Assembly: GCF_002224485.1 (NCBI RefSeq)
Contig: NZ_CP022463.1
Coordinates: forward strand, 452,127 to 512,321
Direction of reading: 5' to 3'
DNA from: Sinomonas sp. R1AF57
GTDB lineage: Bacteria; Actinomycetota; Actinomycetes; Actinomycetales; Micrococcaceae
Length of the DNA: 60,195 nt
Each line of letters starts with the position of its first letter. Position 1 is the stretch's first letter. Under the pieces are notes generated by a model. It was given only the letters and a program-made list of their open reading frames with translations, searched no databases and had not been told where the DNA came from. Shown in pieces: positions 35,761 to 44,225 of this stretch. Made by a program: the position numbers and the translations under genes.

Positions 35761-36507
35761 ATGACCTACACGCTCATCCTGCTGCGCCATGGGCACAGCG
35801 AGTGGAACGCCAAGAATCTGTTCACCGGCTGGGTGGACGTGGACCTCAACGACCAGGGCCGCGAGGAGGCGCGCCGGGGCGGCGAGCTCCTCGTGGAGAA
35901 GGGCTACCTGCCCGACATCCTGCACACCTCGCGGCTCAAGCGCGCGATCAACACCGCGAACATCGCCCTCGACGCGGCGGACCGCGGATGGATCGACGTC
36001 AAGCGCTCCTGGCGCCTCAACGAGCGCCACTACGGCGCGCTCCAGGGCAAGGACAAGGCCCAGACGCTCGCCGAGTTCGGCGAGGAGCAGTTCATGGTCT
36101 GGCGCCGCTCCTACGACACCCCGCCGCCCGCCCTCGCGGACGACTCGGAGTTCAGCCAGGTCGGGGACCCGCGCTACGCGGACCTCGGCGACGAGATGCC
36201 CCGCACCGAGTGCCTCAAGGACGTCCTGACGCGCCTCATGCCGTACTGGGAGTCCGAGATCAAGCCGGACCTCACCGCCGGCAAGAAGGTCCTCGTGACG
36301 GCGCACGGCAACTCGCTGCGCGCTCTGGTCAAGCACCTCGACGGCATCAGCGACGACGACATCGCCGGCCTGAACATCCCCACCGGCATCCCGCTCGTGT
36401 ACGAGCTCGACGAGAACTTCGAGCCCATCACGCGCGGCGGCACCTACCTCGACCCCGAGGCCGCGGCCGCCTCGATCGAGGCAGTCAAGAACCAGGGCCG
36501 CAAGTAG
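35761..36507 (+). CDS. gpmA: 2,3-bisphosphoglycerate-dependent phosphoglycerate mutase
   Basis: A 248-residue phosphoglyceromutase that interconverts 3- and 2-phosphoglycerate in glycolysis. The phosphohistidine motif is [10 protein letters not shown] (His10). Other active-site residues are visible in [27 protein letters not shown] and [17 protein letters not shown]. Length and motifs match dPGM enzymes. TAGCAT ends six bases before the ATG and there is no ribosome site, so it is probably leaderless. A strong palindromic terminator follows. Neighbouring phoU and senX3-regX3 is the usual actinobacterial order. Confidence 0.97.
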   Translation: MTYTLILLRHGHSEWNAKNLFTGWVDVDLNDQGREEARRGGELLVEKGYLPDILHTSRLKRAINTANIALDAADRGWIDVKRSWRLNERHYGALQGKDKAQTLAEFGEEQFMVWRRSYDTPPPALADDSEFSQVGDPRYADLGDEMPRTECLKDVLTRLMPYWESEIKPDLTAGKKVLVTAHGNSLRALVKHLDGISDDDIAGLNIPTGIPLVYELDENFEPITRGGTYLDPEAAAASIEAVKNQGRK

Positions 36508-36538
36508 CAGCCCCGGCCTTCCCCTGACGGTAGCGCAG

Positions 36539-36582
36539 ACGACGGCGGCCGCCCACCTCGCGAGGTGTGCGGCCGCCGTCGT
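36539..36582. terminator. Bidirectional palindromic terminator
   Basis: ACGACGGCGGCCGC (36539-36552) pairs with GCGGCCGCCGTCGT (36569-36582). The loop contains a further inverted repeat CACCTCGCGAGGTG, so the whole 44 bases form one long palindrome between convergent gpmA and phoU. It resembles the terminator at 39393. Confidence 0.75.
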
Positions 36583-36593
36583 GCGTGGTGGCC

Positions 36594-37253
36594 TCAGTTG
36601 GCCGCGCTGTCGCCGTCCCATTCGCCGGTGACGAGGTAGGAGACCTTGCGGGCCACCGAGACGCCGTGGTCGGCGAAGCGCTCGAGGTAGCGGCTCGCGA
36701 GCGCGGCGTCGACGGTGGTGCTGGCGCTCTCCGACCAGGACGGGTCGGCGACCGAGCGGAAGACGCTCGCGTGGAGCTCGTCGATCTCGGCATTGGCGCC
36801 CTGGATCTTCGCCACGAGGCTCATGTCGTGGGTCTCGAGGAGCTCGGCGACCGACTCGATGATGAGCTGGTCGAGTTCGGCCATGCGGCTGAACGTCGGG
36901 CGCACCGCCTCGGGGGCCGCGTGCTCGGGGTAGCGCAGTCGGGCCAGCTGCGCGATGTGCCGGGCGAGGTCGCCCATGCGCTCGAGCGAGGCGCTCATGC
37001 GCAGCGACCCCACGATGATGCGCAGGTCCGACGCCACGGGGCCCTGAAGGGCCAGGATCTCGATGGCCTTCTCGTCGAGGGCGGTCTGCTTGAAGTCGAT
37101 GTGCGCGTCCGCCGCGATGACCTCCTGGGCGAGCTCGACATCCGCCGTCTCGAAGGACGTGACCGCCTTGCTGAGTGCTTCCGCGACAAGCTTGGCGATC
37201 TCCGCGAGCTCCTCGCGGACCTCTTGGAGTTCTGCCTGGAATACCTTGCGCAC
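36594..37253 (-). CDS. phoU: Phosphate transport system regulatory protein PhoU
   Basis: A 219-residue PhoU with two three-helix-bundle repeats. The metal-binding motifs ExxxD are visible as LERMGDLARHI (about residues 90-100) and YLERFADHGVSVA (about 190-202). PhoU links the Pst transporter to SenX3-type kinases and keeps the system off when phosphate is plentiful. The GTG at 37253 (VRKVFQAEL) is preceded by AAAGGA and matches the family N-terminus; an in-frame extension to 37349 does not. The PHO box at 37349 lies upstream, in the right orientation to activate this gene. Confidence 0.95.
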   Translation of the reverse strand: MRKVFQAELQEVREELAEIAKLVAEALSKAVTSFETADVELAQEVIAADAHIDFKQTALDEKAIEILALQGPVASDLRIIVGSLRMSASLERMGDLARHIAQLARLRYPEHAAPEAVRPTFSRMAELDQLIIESVAELLETHDMSLVAKIQGANAEIDELHASVFRSVADPSWSESASTTVDAALASRYLERFADHGVSVARKVSYLVTGEWDGDSAAN

Positions 37254-37331
37254 AGGACGTCCTTTCACTGGGTGCTCCGATTCGGGCGATCGACCCGACG
37301 CTCGATCCGTCACACTGTCAGCGGCGGATGA

Positions 37332-37337
37332 ATTGTT
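37332..37337 (-). promoter_or_regulatory. Possible -10 element for phoU
   Basis: AACAAT on the minus strand lies eleven bases downstream of the PHO box, the arrangement seen at PhoP/RegX3-activated promoters that lack a good -35. Confidence 0.35.
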
Positions 37338-37348
37338 GCCCGCCTGCA

Positions 37349-37366
37349 AGTGAACGTTAGTTGAAC
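37349..37366 (-). promoter_or_regulatory. PHO box (RegX3/PhoP binding site)
   Basis: Read on the minus strand the site is GTTCAAC-TAAC-GTTCACT: two direct repeats of the GTTCACC type with an 11-base period, the known actinobacterial PHO-box layout. It lies between the divergent phoU and senX3 genes and could control either, with spacing best for phoU. Confidence 0.65.
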
Positions 37367-37427
37367 CGGGGGTCTGCGGCCAGCTGGCCGGCCCGGACGC
37401 CCGTGGTGCCGGGCCTAAGCTAGGGGA

Positions 37428-38609
37428 GTGGATCCTCTCGTCGTCGGCATCGTGGCGGGCCTTCTCGGCCTGTCATTCGGCGCCTTCGGCGTCCTCGCGT
37501 TCCGGGCCAGCCAGCGCCAGCGCCAGCTCCTGGAGGGCCCCACCCCGGAGCCTGGATTCCCCGAGGGCGCCGCGGACGTGCTCTCCGTGCTCGGCAAGGC
37601 CTTCGTCGTGGTGGACGCGATCGACGGCGTCGTCCGAGCGAGCCCTGCGGCGTACGCGTACGGGCTCGTGCGCGGCCATACGGTGGTGCACCGGGAGCTG
37701 CTGCAGATGACGGCGAAGGTGCGCGGGAACGGCGTCATCCTCGAGAAGCAGTTTGAACTGCCCCGCGGCCCGCTCGGCCAGGGCACCATCATCGTCAGTG
37801 TCCGCGCCGCCGTGCTCGGCGACGAGTACATCCTGCTCCTCGCGGACGACCGCACCGAGATCACGCGCACCGAGCGCATCCGCAACGACTTCGTCGCGAA
37901 CGTCTCCCACGAGCTCAAGACGCCCGTGGGCGCGATCTCCCTGCTCGCCGAGGCGCTCGAGACCAGTCCGGACGACGAGGACACCGTGCGCCGCTTCGCG
38001 CAGCGCATGCACAAGGAGGCGAGCCGTCTGGCGGCCCTCGTCCAGGACATCATCGAGCTCTCCAGGCTGCAGGGCGCCGACGTCGTCCACCAGGGCAAGC
38101 CGGTGGACATCAACGACGTGGTGGCGGACGCCGTCGACCGCTCCCGGCTCGCCGCCGAGGCCAAGAACATCGAGGTCCGGGTGGGCGGGCGCACGGACGT
38201 GCCCGTGTTCGGCGACGCAGACCTGCTCGCCAATGCCTTCCGCAACCTCATCGACAACGCGATCCGCTACTCGCCCGAGAACACGAAGGTCGGGGTCGGC
38301 ATCCGCCACAAGGACGGCCTTGTGAGCGTGTCCGTCACGGACCAGGGCGAGGGCCTCAAGCCCGAGGACCAGGAGCGGGTGTTCGAGCGGTTCTACCGCG
38401 TGGACGCCGCGCGGTCGCGGCAGACCGGGGGAACGGGGCTCGGCCTGAGCATCGTCAAGCACGTGGTCGAGAACCACGGCGGCGAGGTCACGGTGTGGTC
38501 CCAGCCCGGGAAGGGTTCGACCTTCACCGTGAGGCTGCCGGACCTGGAGAAGGAACCGGAAGAAGAGAGCGCGGCCGCCCGGCCGCCCGAGCAAGGAGTT
38601 ATCGCTTGA
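37428..38609 (+). CDS. senX3: Two-component sensor histidine kinase SenX3
   Basis: A 393-residue membrane kinase. One N-terminal hydrophobic helix (4-26) is followed by a PAS-like domain (about 48-145), the dimerisation box with the phospho-acceptor in FVANVSHELKTPVGAISLLA (His near 160), and an ATPase domain with NLIDNAIRYSPE, VTDQGEGL, and GGTGLGLSIVKHVVENHGG. It phosphorylates RegX3 when phosphate is low. The GTG start follows TAAGCT by six bases. The gene overlaps regX3 by four bases. The acidic, Pro-rich tail is not part of the kinase core. Confidence 0.95.
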   Translation: MDPLVVGIVAGLLGLSFGAFGVLAFRASQRQRQLLEGPTPEPGFPEGAADVLSVLGKAFVVVDAIDGVVRASPAAYAYGLVRGHTVVHRELLQMTAKVRGNGVILEKQFELPRGPLGQGTIIVSVRAAVLGDEYILLLADDRTEITRTERIRNDFVANVSHELKTPVGAISLLAEALETSPDDEDTVRRFAQRMHKEASRLAALVQDIIELSRLQGADVVHQGKPVDINDVVADAVDRSRLAAEAKNIEVRVGGRTDVPVFGDADLLANAFRNLIDNAIRYSPENTKVGVGIRHKDGLVSVSVTDQGEGLKPEDQERVFERFYRVDAARSRQTGGTGLGLSIVKHVVENHGGEVTVWSQPGKGSTFTVRLPDLEKEPEEESAAARPPEQGVIA

Positions 38610-39286
38610 GCAGGATCCTGATCGTCGAGGACGAGGAGTCGTTCAGCGACCCCCTGTCCTTCCTCCTCGCGAAGGAGGGGTACGAGGTCGAGGTGGTGGA
38701 CAACGGCAGCGAGGCGCTCGTCGAATTCGACCGCAACGGTGCCGACCTCGTCCTCCTCGACCTCCAGCTCCCGGGCACGCCCGGCACCGAGGTCTGCCGG
38801 CAGCTGCGCGCGCGCTCGAGCGTTCCCGTCATCATGCTCACGGCGAAGGACTCGGAGATCGACAAGGTCGTGGGCCTCGAGCTCGGCGCCGACGACTACG
38901 TGACCAAGCCGTACTCCTCGCGCGAGCTCGTGGCGCGCGTCCGCGCCGTCCTGCGCCGCCACGGGGAGCCCGAGGAGCTCATCTCCTCCACGGTCCAGGC
39001 GGGACCGGTGCGGATGGACGTCGAGCGGCACGTGGTGAGCGTCGACGGCGAGCAGATCGCCCTGCCGCTGAAGGAGTTCGAGCTCCTGGAGATGCTTCTG
39101 CGAAACTCCGGGCGCGTGCTCACCCGGGGCCAGCTCATCGACAGGGTGTGGGGCTCCGACTATGTGGGCGACACCAAGACGCTCGACGTCCACGTCAAGC
39201 GCCTCCGCTCCAAGATCGAGCCCGACCCCTCAAGCCCCCGCTACCTCATCACCGTCCGCGGCCTGGGCTACAAGTTCGAGCCCTGA
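38606..39286 (+). CDS. regX3: Response regulator RegX3 (OmpR family)
   Basis: A 226-residue response regulator. The receiver domain (1-118) has the acidic pair in ILIVEDEESF, the phospho-acceptor Asp in LVLLDLQLPG (about Asp52), Thr in IMLTAKDSE and Lys in YVTKPYSSREL. The winged-helix domain (about 130-226) ends RGLGYKFEP. The start is the rare TTG at 38606, overlapping the senX3 stop (TTGA), with AAGGAG seven bases upstream; the next in-frame start would delete the receiver's first strand. RegX3 activates phosphate-starvation genes through PHO boxes such as the one at 37349. Confidence 0.95.
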   Translation: MSRILIVEDEESFSDPLSFLLAKEGYEVEVVDNGSEALVEFDRNGADLVLLDLQLPGTPGTEVCRQLRARSSVPVIMLTAKDSEIDKVVGLELGADDYVTKPYSSRELVARVRAVLRRHGEPEELISSTVQAGPVRMDVERHVVSVDGEQIALPLKEFELLEMLLRNSGRVLTRGQLIDRVWGSDYVGDTKTLDVHVKRLRSKIEPDPSSPRYLITVRGLGYKFEP

Positions 39287-39295
39287 TCCGCCCTC

Positions 39296-39371
39296 CCCCC
39301 TCCATCGACTGCTCCACAAGTGTCGTTCTGGAGCCCCAGAACCGCACTTACGGAGCAGTCGATGGAGGGGG
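39296..39371. repeat. 76-base near-perfect palindrome (REP-like element)
   Basis: Twenty perfect pairs join 39296-39315 to 39352-39371 (core TCCATCGACTGCTCC). Inside, AAGTGTCGTTCTGG pairs with CCAGAACCGCACTT except for one mismatch and a G-U. The mirror axis is at 39333/39334. It lies between the regX3 stop and a separate terminator, so it is more than a simple terminator and looks like a dispersed palindromic unit. Confidence 0.7.
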
Positions 39372-39392
39372 ACGCACGCAGAACGCACCCAC

Positions 39393-39442
39393 GCACGACG
39401 TCGGCCGCCCACCCCACGCGGGGTGAGCGGCCGACGTCGTGC
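39393..39442. terminator. Bidirectional palindromic terminator
   Basis: GCACGACGTCGGCCGC (39393-39408) pairs with GCGGCCGACGTCGTGC (39427-39442), and the loop holds CACCCC/GGGGTG. It sits between convergent regX3 and the lipoprotein gene at 39454. Confidence 0.75.
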
Positions 39443-39453
39443 CCGGGTGGCTG

Positions 39454-40083
39454 CTAGCGGCTCGGGGTGGCCGAGGAGGTGGCCGACGCGCTTGCGGAGC
39501 CGGACGGGGTCGCCGAGCCCGACGGGCTTGCCGAGGCGGAACCCGAGGCCGAGCCGGACGGCGACGCCGAGGCGGAACCCGAGGGGGTCGGGATGAGCGT
39601 GCGGTACTCCGGCAGGGTGCCGTCGAGGACGGGAACGCTCACGTCCTTGCTCGCGCTGTCCGCGGAGAACGTGATCTTGGCGAGCGCTCCGGGGACGGCG
39701 CCGGTCTTGGCGAGGTTGACCTGGTGGGCCTCGTCGCCGAGGTTGATCTCGCCCTTGGCAGGCACGTCGAGGCGGACGGTCGAGGACGCATCGCGGAACG
39801 TGAGGGGGACCGACTTGTCCGAGGTGTTGAAGATCGTGCCGGTGAGGCGGCCAGGCGCGTCGGCGCTGAGCGTGCTGCTGGAGCCCGTGGTTCCGGAGGA
39901 GACGATGATCATGTTGCGCAGCTGCAGCGGGCCGACGTCCTCGCGTACGCCGTCCGAGGCGGAGTACTGGTGGGTGGTCTGCTGGGCGTTGATGTACCCG
40001 CAGCCCGTGGCCGACAGCAGACCGGCGCCCAGCGCGGCGATAAGGGCGACGCGCTTGGCCGGCTTCGATGCAGTGAGACGCAC
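39454..40083 (-). CDS. Putative lipoprotein with Ser/Ala/Pro-rich tail
   Basis: A 209-residue exported protein. The signal peptide (KPAKRVALIAALGAGLLSA) ends in the lipobox SATGC near residue 28. A beta-rich domain follows (about 40-160), including RLTGTIFNTSDKSVPLTF, which resembles small actinobacterial surface lipoproteins with an Ig-like fold, sometimes placed near copper or redox genes. The last 40 residues are a repetitive Ser-Ala-Pro-Gly tail. The GTG at 40083 follows AGGAGCC at seven bases. It is divergent from carD across 273 bases. The function is unknown. Confidence 0.78.
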   Translation of the reverse strand: MRLTASKPAKRVALIAALGAGLLSATGCGYINAQQTTHQYSASDGVREDVGPLQLRNMIIVSSGTTGSSSTLSADAPGRLTGTIFNTSDKSVPLTFRDASSTVRLDVPAKGEINLGDEAHQVNLAKTGAVPGALAKITFSADSASKDVSVPVLDGTLPEYRTLIPTPSGSASASPSGSASGSASASPSGSATPSGSASASATSSATPSR

Positions 40084-40324
40084 AGCTGGCTCCTGATGAG
40101 GAAAGGAAGTCTGGTCGCCCCTAGCGTATCGCCAACTTCGACGTTGTGTAGATTCGGCGCACCCCGCCCGCCGCGCAGGGCGCGCGCAGACCCGTCCCCG
40201 CGGCGGACGTGAAGCATCTTTTTCGCTCCGGGTCAACCCCTCCGAGCGCCCGACGTGGCCCCACTTCCGCGTGATTCCGGGCTTCATCCGGGGTCGCACC
40301 GCCAGCCGGGAGGGCCGGACGTGG

Positions 40325-40330
40325 TAGACT
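40325..40330 (+). promoter_or_regulatory. -10 element of the carD promoter
   Basis: TAGACT lies 26 bases before the carD start. A GC-rich stretch occupies the -35 position, a feature common in CarD/RbpA-dependent promoters of actinobacteria. Confidence 0.5.
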
Positions 40331-40356
40331 AGCTGGCGGGAAAGGGGAATGTCCAC

Positions 40357-40839
40357 ATGGTTTTTGAGGTTGGCGAGACGGTTGTTTACCCCCACCACGG
40401 TGCAGCCAAGATTGAAGAGATCAAAATGCGCACCATCAAGGGCGAAGAGAAGATGTATCTCAAGCTCAAAGTGGCTCAGGGTGACCTGACGATTGAAGTA
40501 CCGGCCGAGAATGTGGACCTTGTCGGGGTCCGCGATGTCGTGGGCAAGGAAGGCCTCGAGCACGTGTTCGACGTCCTCCGCGCCGAGTTCACCGAGGAGC
40601 CGACCAACTGGTCCCGCCGCTACAAGGCGAACCTCGAGAAGCTTGCCTCCGGCGACGTGATCAAGGTCGCGGAGGTCGTCCGCGACCTGTGGCGTCGCGA
40701 TCAGGACCGCGGCCTCTCGGCGGGCGAGAAGCGCATGCTCGCGAAGGCGCGCCAGATCCTCATCTCGGAGCTTGCCCTGGCCGAGAAGACGGACGAGGAG
40801 AAGGCGGCAAGCGTCCTCGACGAGGTGCTCGCTTCCTAG
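40357..40839 (+). CDS. carD: CarD-family transcriptional regulator
   Basis: A 160-residue essential RNA-polymerase-binding protein that stabilises open complexes, notably at rRNA promoters. The N-terminal Tudor-like domain binds the beta subunit ([20 protein letters not shown] and [10 protein letters not shown]). The C-terminal helical DNA-binding domain carries the conserved Trp in [15 protein letters not shown] near residue 112 and the [17 protein letters not shown] helix. Length matches mycobacterial CarD. AAAGGGGA lies nine bases before the ATG. The codon use of the first 25 codons is notably less GC-biased than its neighbours, as in many highly expressed genes. Confidence 0.97.
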   Translation: MVFEVGETVVYPHHGAAKIEEIKMRTIKGEEKMYLKLKVAQGDLTIEVPAENVDLVGVRDVVGKEGLEHVFDVLRAEFTEEPTNWSRRYKANLEKLASGDVIKVAEVVRDLWRRDQDRGLSAGEKRMLAKARQILISELALAEKTDEEKAASVLDEVLAS

Positions 40840-40859
40840 AGCGACAAGAACGTCCAGCA

Positions 40860-40890
40860 GGGCCCCGGCAGCACACCGCTGCCGGGGCCC
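40860..40890 (+). terminator. Intrinsic terminator after carD
   Basis: GGGCCCCGGCAGC (40860-40872) pairs perfectly with GCTGCCGGGGCCC (40878-40890), thirteen pairs with a five-base loop, followed by TGTGCT. Confidence 0.75.
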
Positions 40891-40904
40891 TGTGCTGTCC
40901 GGGC

Positions 40905-40910
40905 TACGCT
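40905..40910 (+). promoter_or_regulatory. -10 element for a leaderless ispD
   Basis: TACGCT, seven bases before the ATG at 40918 and directly after the carD terminator. Confidence 0.5.
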
Positions 40911-40917
40911 GGATCCC

Positions 40918-41685
40918 ATGACTGATCCCTCGCACCCGGGCGCGCCCACCGCCGTCGTCATCGTCGCCGCGGGATCGGGGACCAGGCTGGGCTACGGGAT
41001 GCCGAAGGCCCTCGTGCCCCTCGCCGGGGCGCCCCTCCTCCTGCACGCGCTCCGCGGCGTGGTCGGGGCCGGCGTTGCCCGGCAGATCTGCGTCGCGGTG
41101 CCCCCCGGGGACAGCGAGCTCGGCGGGCTCTGCCGCTCGTTCGCCGAGGAGTTCGGGGTCGACGCGCCGGTCATCACCGTCGTCGAGGGCGGTGCGACCC
41201 GCGCCGACTCGGTCCGCTCGGCACTGGCGGCCCTCGCGCCCGGCACGGGCCATGTGCTCGTGCACGACGCCGCGCGGCCGCTCACGCCCGCGGACGTGTT
41301 TGCCCGCGTCGCCGAGGCGCTCGATAGGGGTGCGCGCGCGGTCATCCCCGCGGTCCCCGTGGTCGACACGATCAAGTCCACCGCGCCGACCGAGGGCGAA
41401 GCCTCGGCCATCGCCGGGGAGATCGTCACCGGCACCGCGGTCCGGGAGCAGCTGCGCGCGGTCCAGACGCCCCAGGGGTTCGACGCCGTGACGCTCCTGG
41501 GCGCCCACGAGCGGGCCGCGCAGTGGCCCGCCGAGCAGGCGGCCGGAATCACCGACGACGCGATGCTCGTCGAGTCCCTGGGAACACCCGTCTACGTGGT
41601 CCCGGGCGACCTGCGTTCGCTCAAGATCACCACGCCCATGGACCTGCACCTCGCCGAGACGCTGCTGGCCACCGCCGGCGCGTGA
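40918..41685 (+). CDS. ispD: 2-C-methyl-D-erythritol 4-phosphate cytidylyltransferase
   Basis: A 255-residue enzyme of the non-mevalonate isoprenoid pathway that joins CTP and MEP to give CDP-ME. The CTP-binding loop is [20 protein letters not shown] (residues 14-33). Other signatures are [24 protein letters not shown] and the Lys in [15 protein letters not shown] is the usual substrate segment. The ATG has no ribosome site and a -10 seven bases upstream. It precedes ispF by 58 bases, the standard arrangement. Confidence 0.96.
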   Translation: MTDPSHPGAPTAVVIVAAGSGTRLGYGMPKALVPLAGAPLLLHALRGVVGAGVARQICVAVPPGDSELGGLCRSFAEEFGVDAPVITVVEGGATRADSVRSALAALAPGTGHVLVHDAARPLTPADVFARVAEALDRGARAVIPAVPVVDTIKSTAPTEGEASAIAGEIVTGTAVREQLRAVQTPQGFDAVTLLGAHERAAQWPAEQAAGITDDAMLVESLGTPVYVVPGDLRSLKITTPMDLHLAETLLATAGA

Positions 41686-41743
41686 CCGCGCGGGACCCCC
41701 TTCCCGGGCCACCGCAGGGCCCAGCGACGACCAGGAGGAGACC

Positions 41744-42232
41744 GTGATCATCCCGCGCACCGGGATCGGCGTGGACGTCCACGCCTTCGCGCCCGACGAC
41801 GCCCCCCGCCCGCTCTGGCTGGGCGGCCTGCTCTGGGAGGGCGAGCGTGGCCTCGCTGGCCATTCCGACGCCGACGCCGTGGCCCACGCGGCCGCGAATG
41901 CCCTCTTCTCCGCCGCCGGGCTCGGGGACCTGGGCACCCATTTCGGGACGGACCGGCCCGAGTACGCCGGGGCCTCGGGGACCACGCTCCTGGCCGAGGC
42001 CGCCCGCATCGTCCGTCAGGCGGGGTTCGAGATCGGCAACGTGGCCGTGCAGCTCGTCGCCCAGCGCCCCAAGTTCGGCCCGCGCAGGGCGGAGTCGGAG
42101 TCCGTGCTCTCGGAGGCCGCCGGCGCCCCCGTCTCGGTCTCCGCCGCGACCACCGACCACCTCGGCTTCACGGGCCGGCGCGAAGGAGCCGCGGCCATCG
42201 CGACAGCGCTCGTGTATTCGGCGACGGGGTGA
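41744..42232 (+). CDS. ispF: 2-C-methyl-D-erythritol 2,4-cyclodiphosphate synthase
   Basis: A 162-residue trimeric enzyme that cyclises CDP-ME 2-phosphate to ME-cPP in isoprenoid synthesis. The zinc ligands Asp and His are in IGVDVHAFA (residues 8-16) and the second His in [13 protein letters not shown] near 40. The C-terminal motif [13 protein letters not shown] matches the family. The GTG start follows AGGAGGAG at three to four bases. It is downstream of ispD and probably shares its transcript. It lies directly upstream of the small lipoprotein gene, which has its own -10 (TAGAAT at 42247). Confidence 0.96.
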   Translation: MIIPRTGIGVDVHAFAPDDAPRPLWLGGLLWEGERGLAGHSDADAVAHAAANALFSAAGLGDLGTHFGTDRPEYAGASGTTLLAEAARIVRQAGFEIGNVAVQLVAQRPKFGPRRAESESVLSEAAGAPVSVSAATTDHLGFTGRREGAAAIATALVYSATG

Positions 42233-42246
42233 GGCGGCCCATCGTC

Positions 42247-42252
42247 TAGAAT
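42247..42252 (+). promoter_or_regulatory. -10 element for the small lipoprotein gene
   Basis: TAGAAT is 60 bases before the ATG at 42313; no clear -35 is visible. Confidence 0.4.
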
Positions 42253-42312
42253 GGATGGCTGGTCCCGACACGGGGCCAGCCCGTTCTGCCCCCCAGTTCC
42301 AGGAGATCCCGC

Positions 42313-42645
42313 ATGAAGAGAGGCCTGATCGCCACCGCCCTCGCGGCCACGATGCTGCTCACGGCATGCGGCGGCGACAGCCGTCTCAGTGTCCAGGACA
42401 GCTGCAAGCTCCTGAACGACGACCAGTTCAAGCCGACGGGCAACCAGATCCAGCAGGCCAAGCAGGTCGCGGACCACTACGCCGACATGGCCAAGAAGGT
42501 GGACCCCTCGATCGGGACGCTCATCCAGGGCATGGCGGACCTGCAGAAGAAGGTCGCCGGCTCGAGCACCGGAGTCGCGACCCCGGACCAGCAGAAGCAG
42601 TTCAGCGACGCCCTCAACAGCATCGGCAAGGTCTGCGGCAGCTAG
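42313..42645 (+). CDS. Small hypothetical lipoprotein
   Basis: A 110-residue exported protein. The signal peptide [20 protein letters not shown] has a clear lipobox LTAC at residue 19. The mature part is about 90 residues, helical and polar, with two Cys (in QDSCKLLND and IGKVCGS) that may form a disulfide joining the two ends. I do not recognise a family. The ribosome site AGGAGA lies six bases before the ATG. It sits between ispF and cysS, which have no known functional link to it. Confidence 0.75.
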   Translation: MKRGLIATALAATMLLTACGGDSRLSVQDSCKLLNDDQFKPTGNQIQQAKQVADHYADMAKKVDPSIGTLIQGMADLQKKVAGSSTGVATPDQQKQFSDALNSIGKVCGS

Positions 42646-42698
42646 CCGGCCGCGCGCCGTCGTGGGCGGCCGCTGACCGTGCCGCCCGGCCCGACAGA

Positions 42699-42704
42699 TA
42701 CCCT
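42699..42704 (+). promoter_or_regulatory. -10 element for a leaderless cysS
   Basis: TACCCT, six bases before the GTG at 42711; no ribosome site. Confidence 0.45.
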
Positions 42705-42710
42705 TATCCA

Positions 42711-44225
42711 GTGACCCTGCGCTTCTACGACTCCGCCACCGCCGAAGTCCGTGACTTCGTCCCACTCGAGCCCGGCAAGGCCTCGGTGTACTACTGCGGC
42801 GCCACGGTGCAGGGCTCGCCGCACGTGGGGCACGTGCGCTCGGCCATCGTGTTCGACCAGCTCACCCGCTGGCTGGCCTACCGCGGCTTCGCGACCACTG
42901 TGGTGCGCAACGTCACGGACATCGACGACAAGATCCTCGCCAAGTCCGCGGCGTCCTTCGAGGAGGGCTTCGTGCCCGACGGGACCTACATCCCGCACGA
43001 GCAGTGGTTCGCGCTTGCGTACCGGTTCGAGCAGGAGTTCGAGACCGCGTACGAGGTCCTGGGCGTCCAGCGCCCCACCTACGAGCCCCGCGCCACCGGC
43101 CACATCACCGAGATGCACGAGCTGATCGCCCGGCTCATCGACCGCGGCCACGCGTACCCCGCCGAGGACGGTTCCGGGGACGTCTACTTCGATGTCCGCT
43201 CGTGGCCCGAGTACGGCTCGCTGACGCACCAGAGCATCGACGACATGCAGGCGGCGACGGACGCTGATCCCCGGGGCAAGCGGGATCCGCGCGACTTCGC
43301 GCTCTGGAAGGGCCACAAGGACGGCGAGCCGGAGACGGCGTCGTGGCCGTCGCCGTGGGGCCGCGGCCGGCCGGGCTGGCACCTCGAGTGCTCGGCGATG
43401 GCCACAAAGTACCTCGGCCCGCGCTTCGACATCCACGGCGGCGGCCTCGACCTCCGCTTCCCGCACCACGAGAACGAGCTCGCCCAGTCCACCGCGGCCG
43501 GGGACGGGTTCGCGACCTTCTGGATGCACAACGGCATGGTCACCTACGAGGGCGAGAAGATGTCGAAGTCGATCGGCAACGTCATCTCGCCCGCGGAGAT
43601 GCTGGAGCTCGCTCCTCCCCGCGTGGTCCGCTACTACCTCGGCCAGGCGCACTACCGCTCGGTCCTGGACTACCGGCCCACCTCGCTGCAGGAGGCCGCG
43701 GCCGCCGTCGAGCGGATCGACGGGTTCATCGCCAAGGCGCGCGCCCTCACCGAGAAGTCCGCGCACGACGGCGCGGCCTCGCCGTCCGCAGGTGCCGTCC
43801 CCGAGGCGTTCGCCGTGGCGATGGACGATGACCTCAACATCCCCCAGTCCCTCGCCGTCCTGCACGACACCGTGCGCCGCGGCAACTCGGCGCTGGCAGA
43901 CGGTGACGCCCGCGCGGTGGCCGTGGCGCTGTCCGAGGTGCTGGCGATGACAGCCGTCCTCGGGCTCGACGCCGCCGGCGCCAACGCGCCGTCGTCCGCG
44001 GAGGACGCAGCGCACCGCGCCCTGTCCGTCCTCGTGGACGCCCAGCTCGCGGCCCGCGCGAACGCCCGCGCCGCCAAGGACTGGGCCACGGCGGACGCGA
44101 TCCGGGACACCCTCTCGGCGGCGGGCATCGCCGTCGAGGACGCAGCAGAGGGCGCCACGTGGAGCCTCGCCGCACCGACTGAATCACGCGCCGAGAGCGC
44201 GCAGACCAACCGAACGGGAGCATAG
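42711..44225 (+). CDS. cysS: Cysteinyl-tRNA synthetase
   Basis: A 504-residue class I synthetase that charges tRNA-Cys. The zinc Cys and HIGH-type motif are in [20 protein letters not shown] (residues 22-41). Further zinc ligands are in [10 protein letters not shown] and [11 protein letters not shown], and the KMSKS loop is in [12 protein letters not shown] near 280. The C-terminal DALR-type domain is slightly extended. The GTG at 42711 starts VTLRFYDS, the family N-terminus, and follows a leaderless-type -10; the open frame upstream is a shadow of ispF. rlmB begins on the base after its stop. Confidence 0.97.
   Translation: MTLRFYDSATAEVRDFVPLEPGKASVYYCGATVQGSPHVGHVRSAIVFDQLTRWLAYRGFATTVVRNVTDIDDKILAKSAASFEEGFVPDGTYIPHEQWFALAYRFEQEFETAYEVLGVQRPTYEPRATGHITEMHELIARLIDRGHAYPAEDGSGDVYFDVRSWPEYGSLTHQSIDDMQAATDADPRGKRDPRDFALWKGHKDGEPETASWPSPWGRGRPGWHLECSAMATKYLGPRFDIHGGGLDLRFPHHENELAQSTAAGDGFATFWMHNGMVTYEGEKMSKSIGNVISPAEMLELAPPRVVRYYLGQAHYRSVLDYRPTSLQEAAAAVERIDGFIAKARALTEKSAHDGAASPSAGAVPEAFAVAMDDDLNIPQSLAVLHDTVRRGNSALADGDARAVAVALSEVLAMTAVLGLDAAGANAPSSAEDAAHRALSVLVDAQLAARANARAAKDWATADAIRDTLSAAGIAVEDAAEGATWSLAAPTESRAESAQTNRTGA

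Noticed and set aside
40084-42009. Long minus-strand open frame upstream of the lipoprotein at 39454
   Set aside because: It runs antisense through carD and ispD; the signal peptide starts cleanly at 40083.
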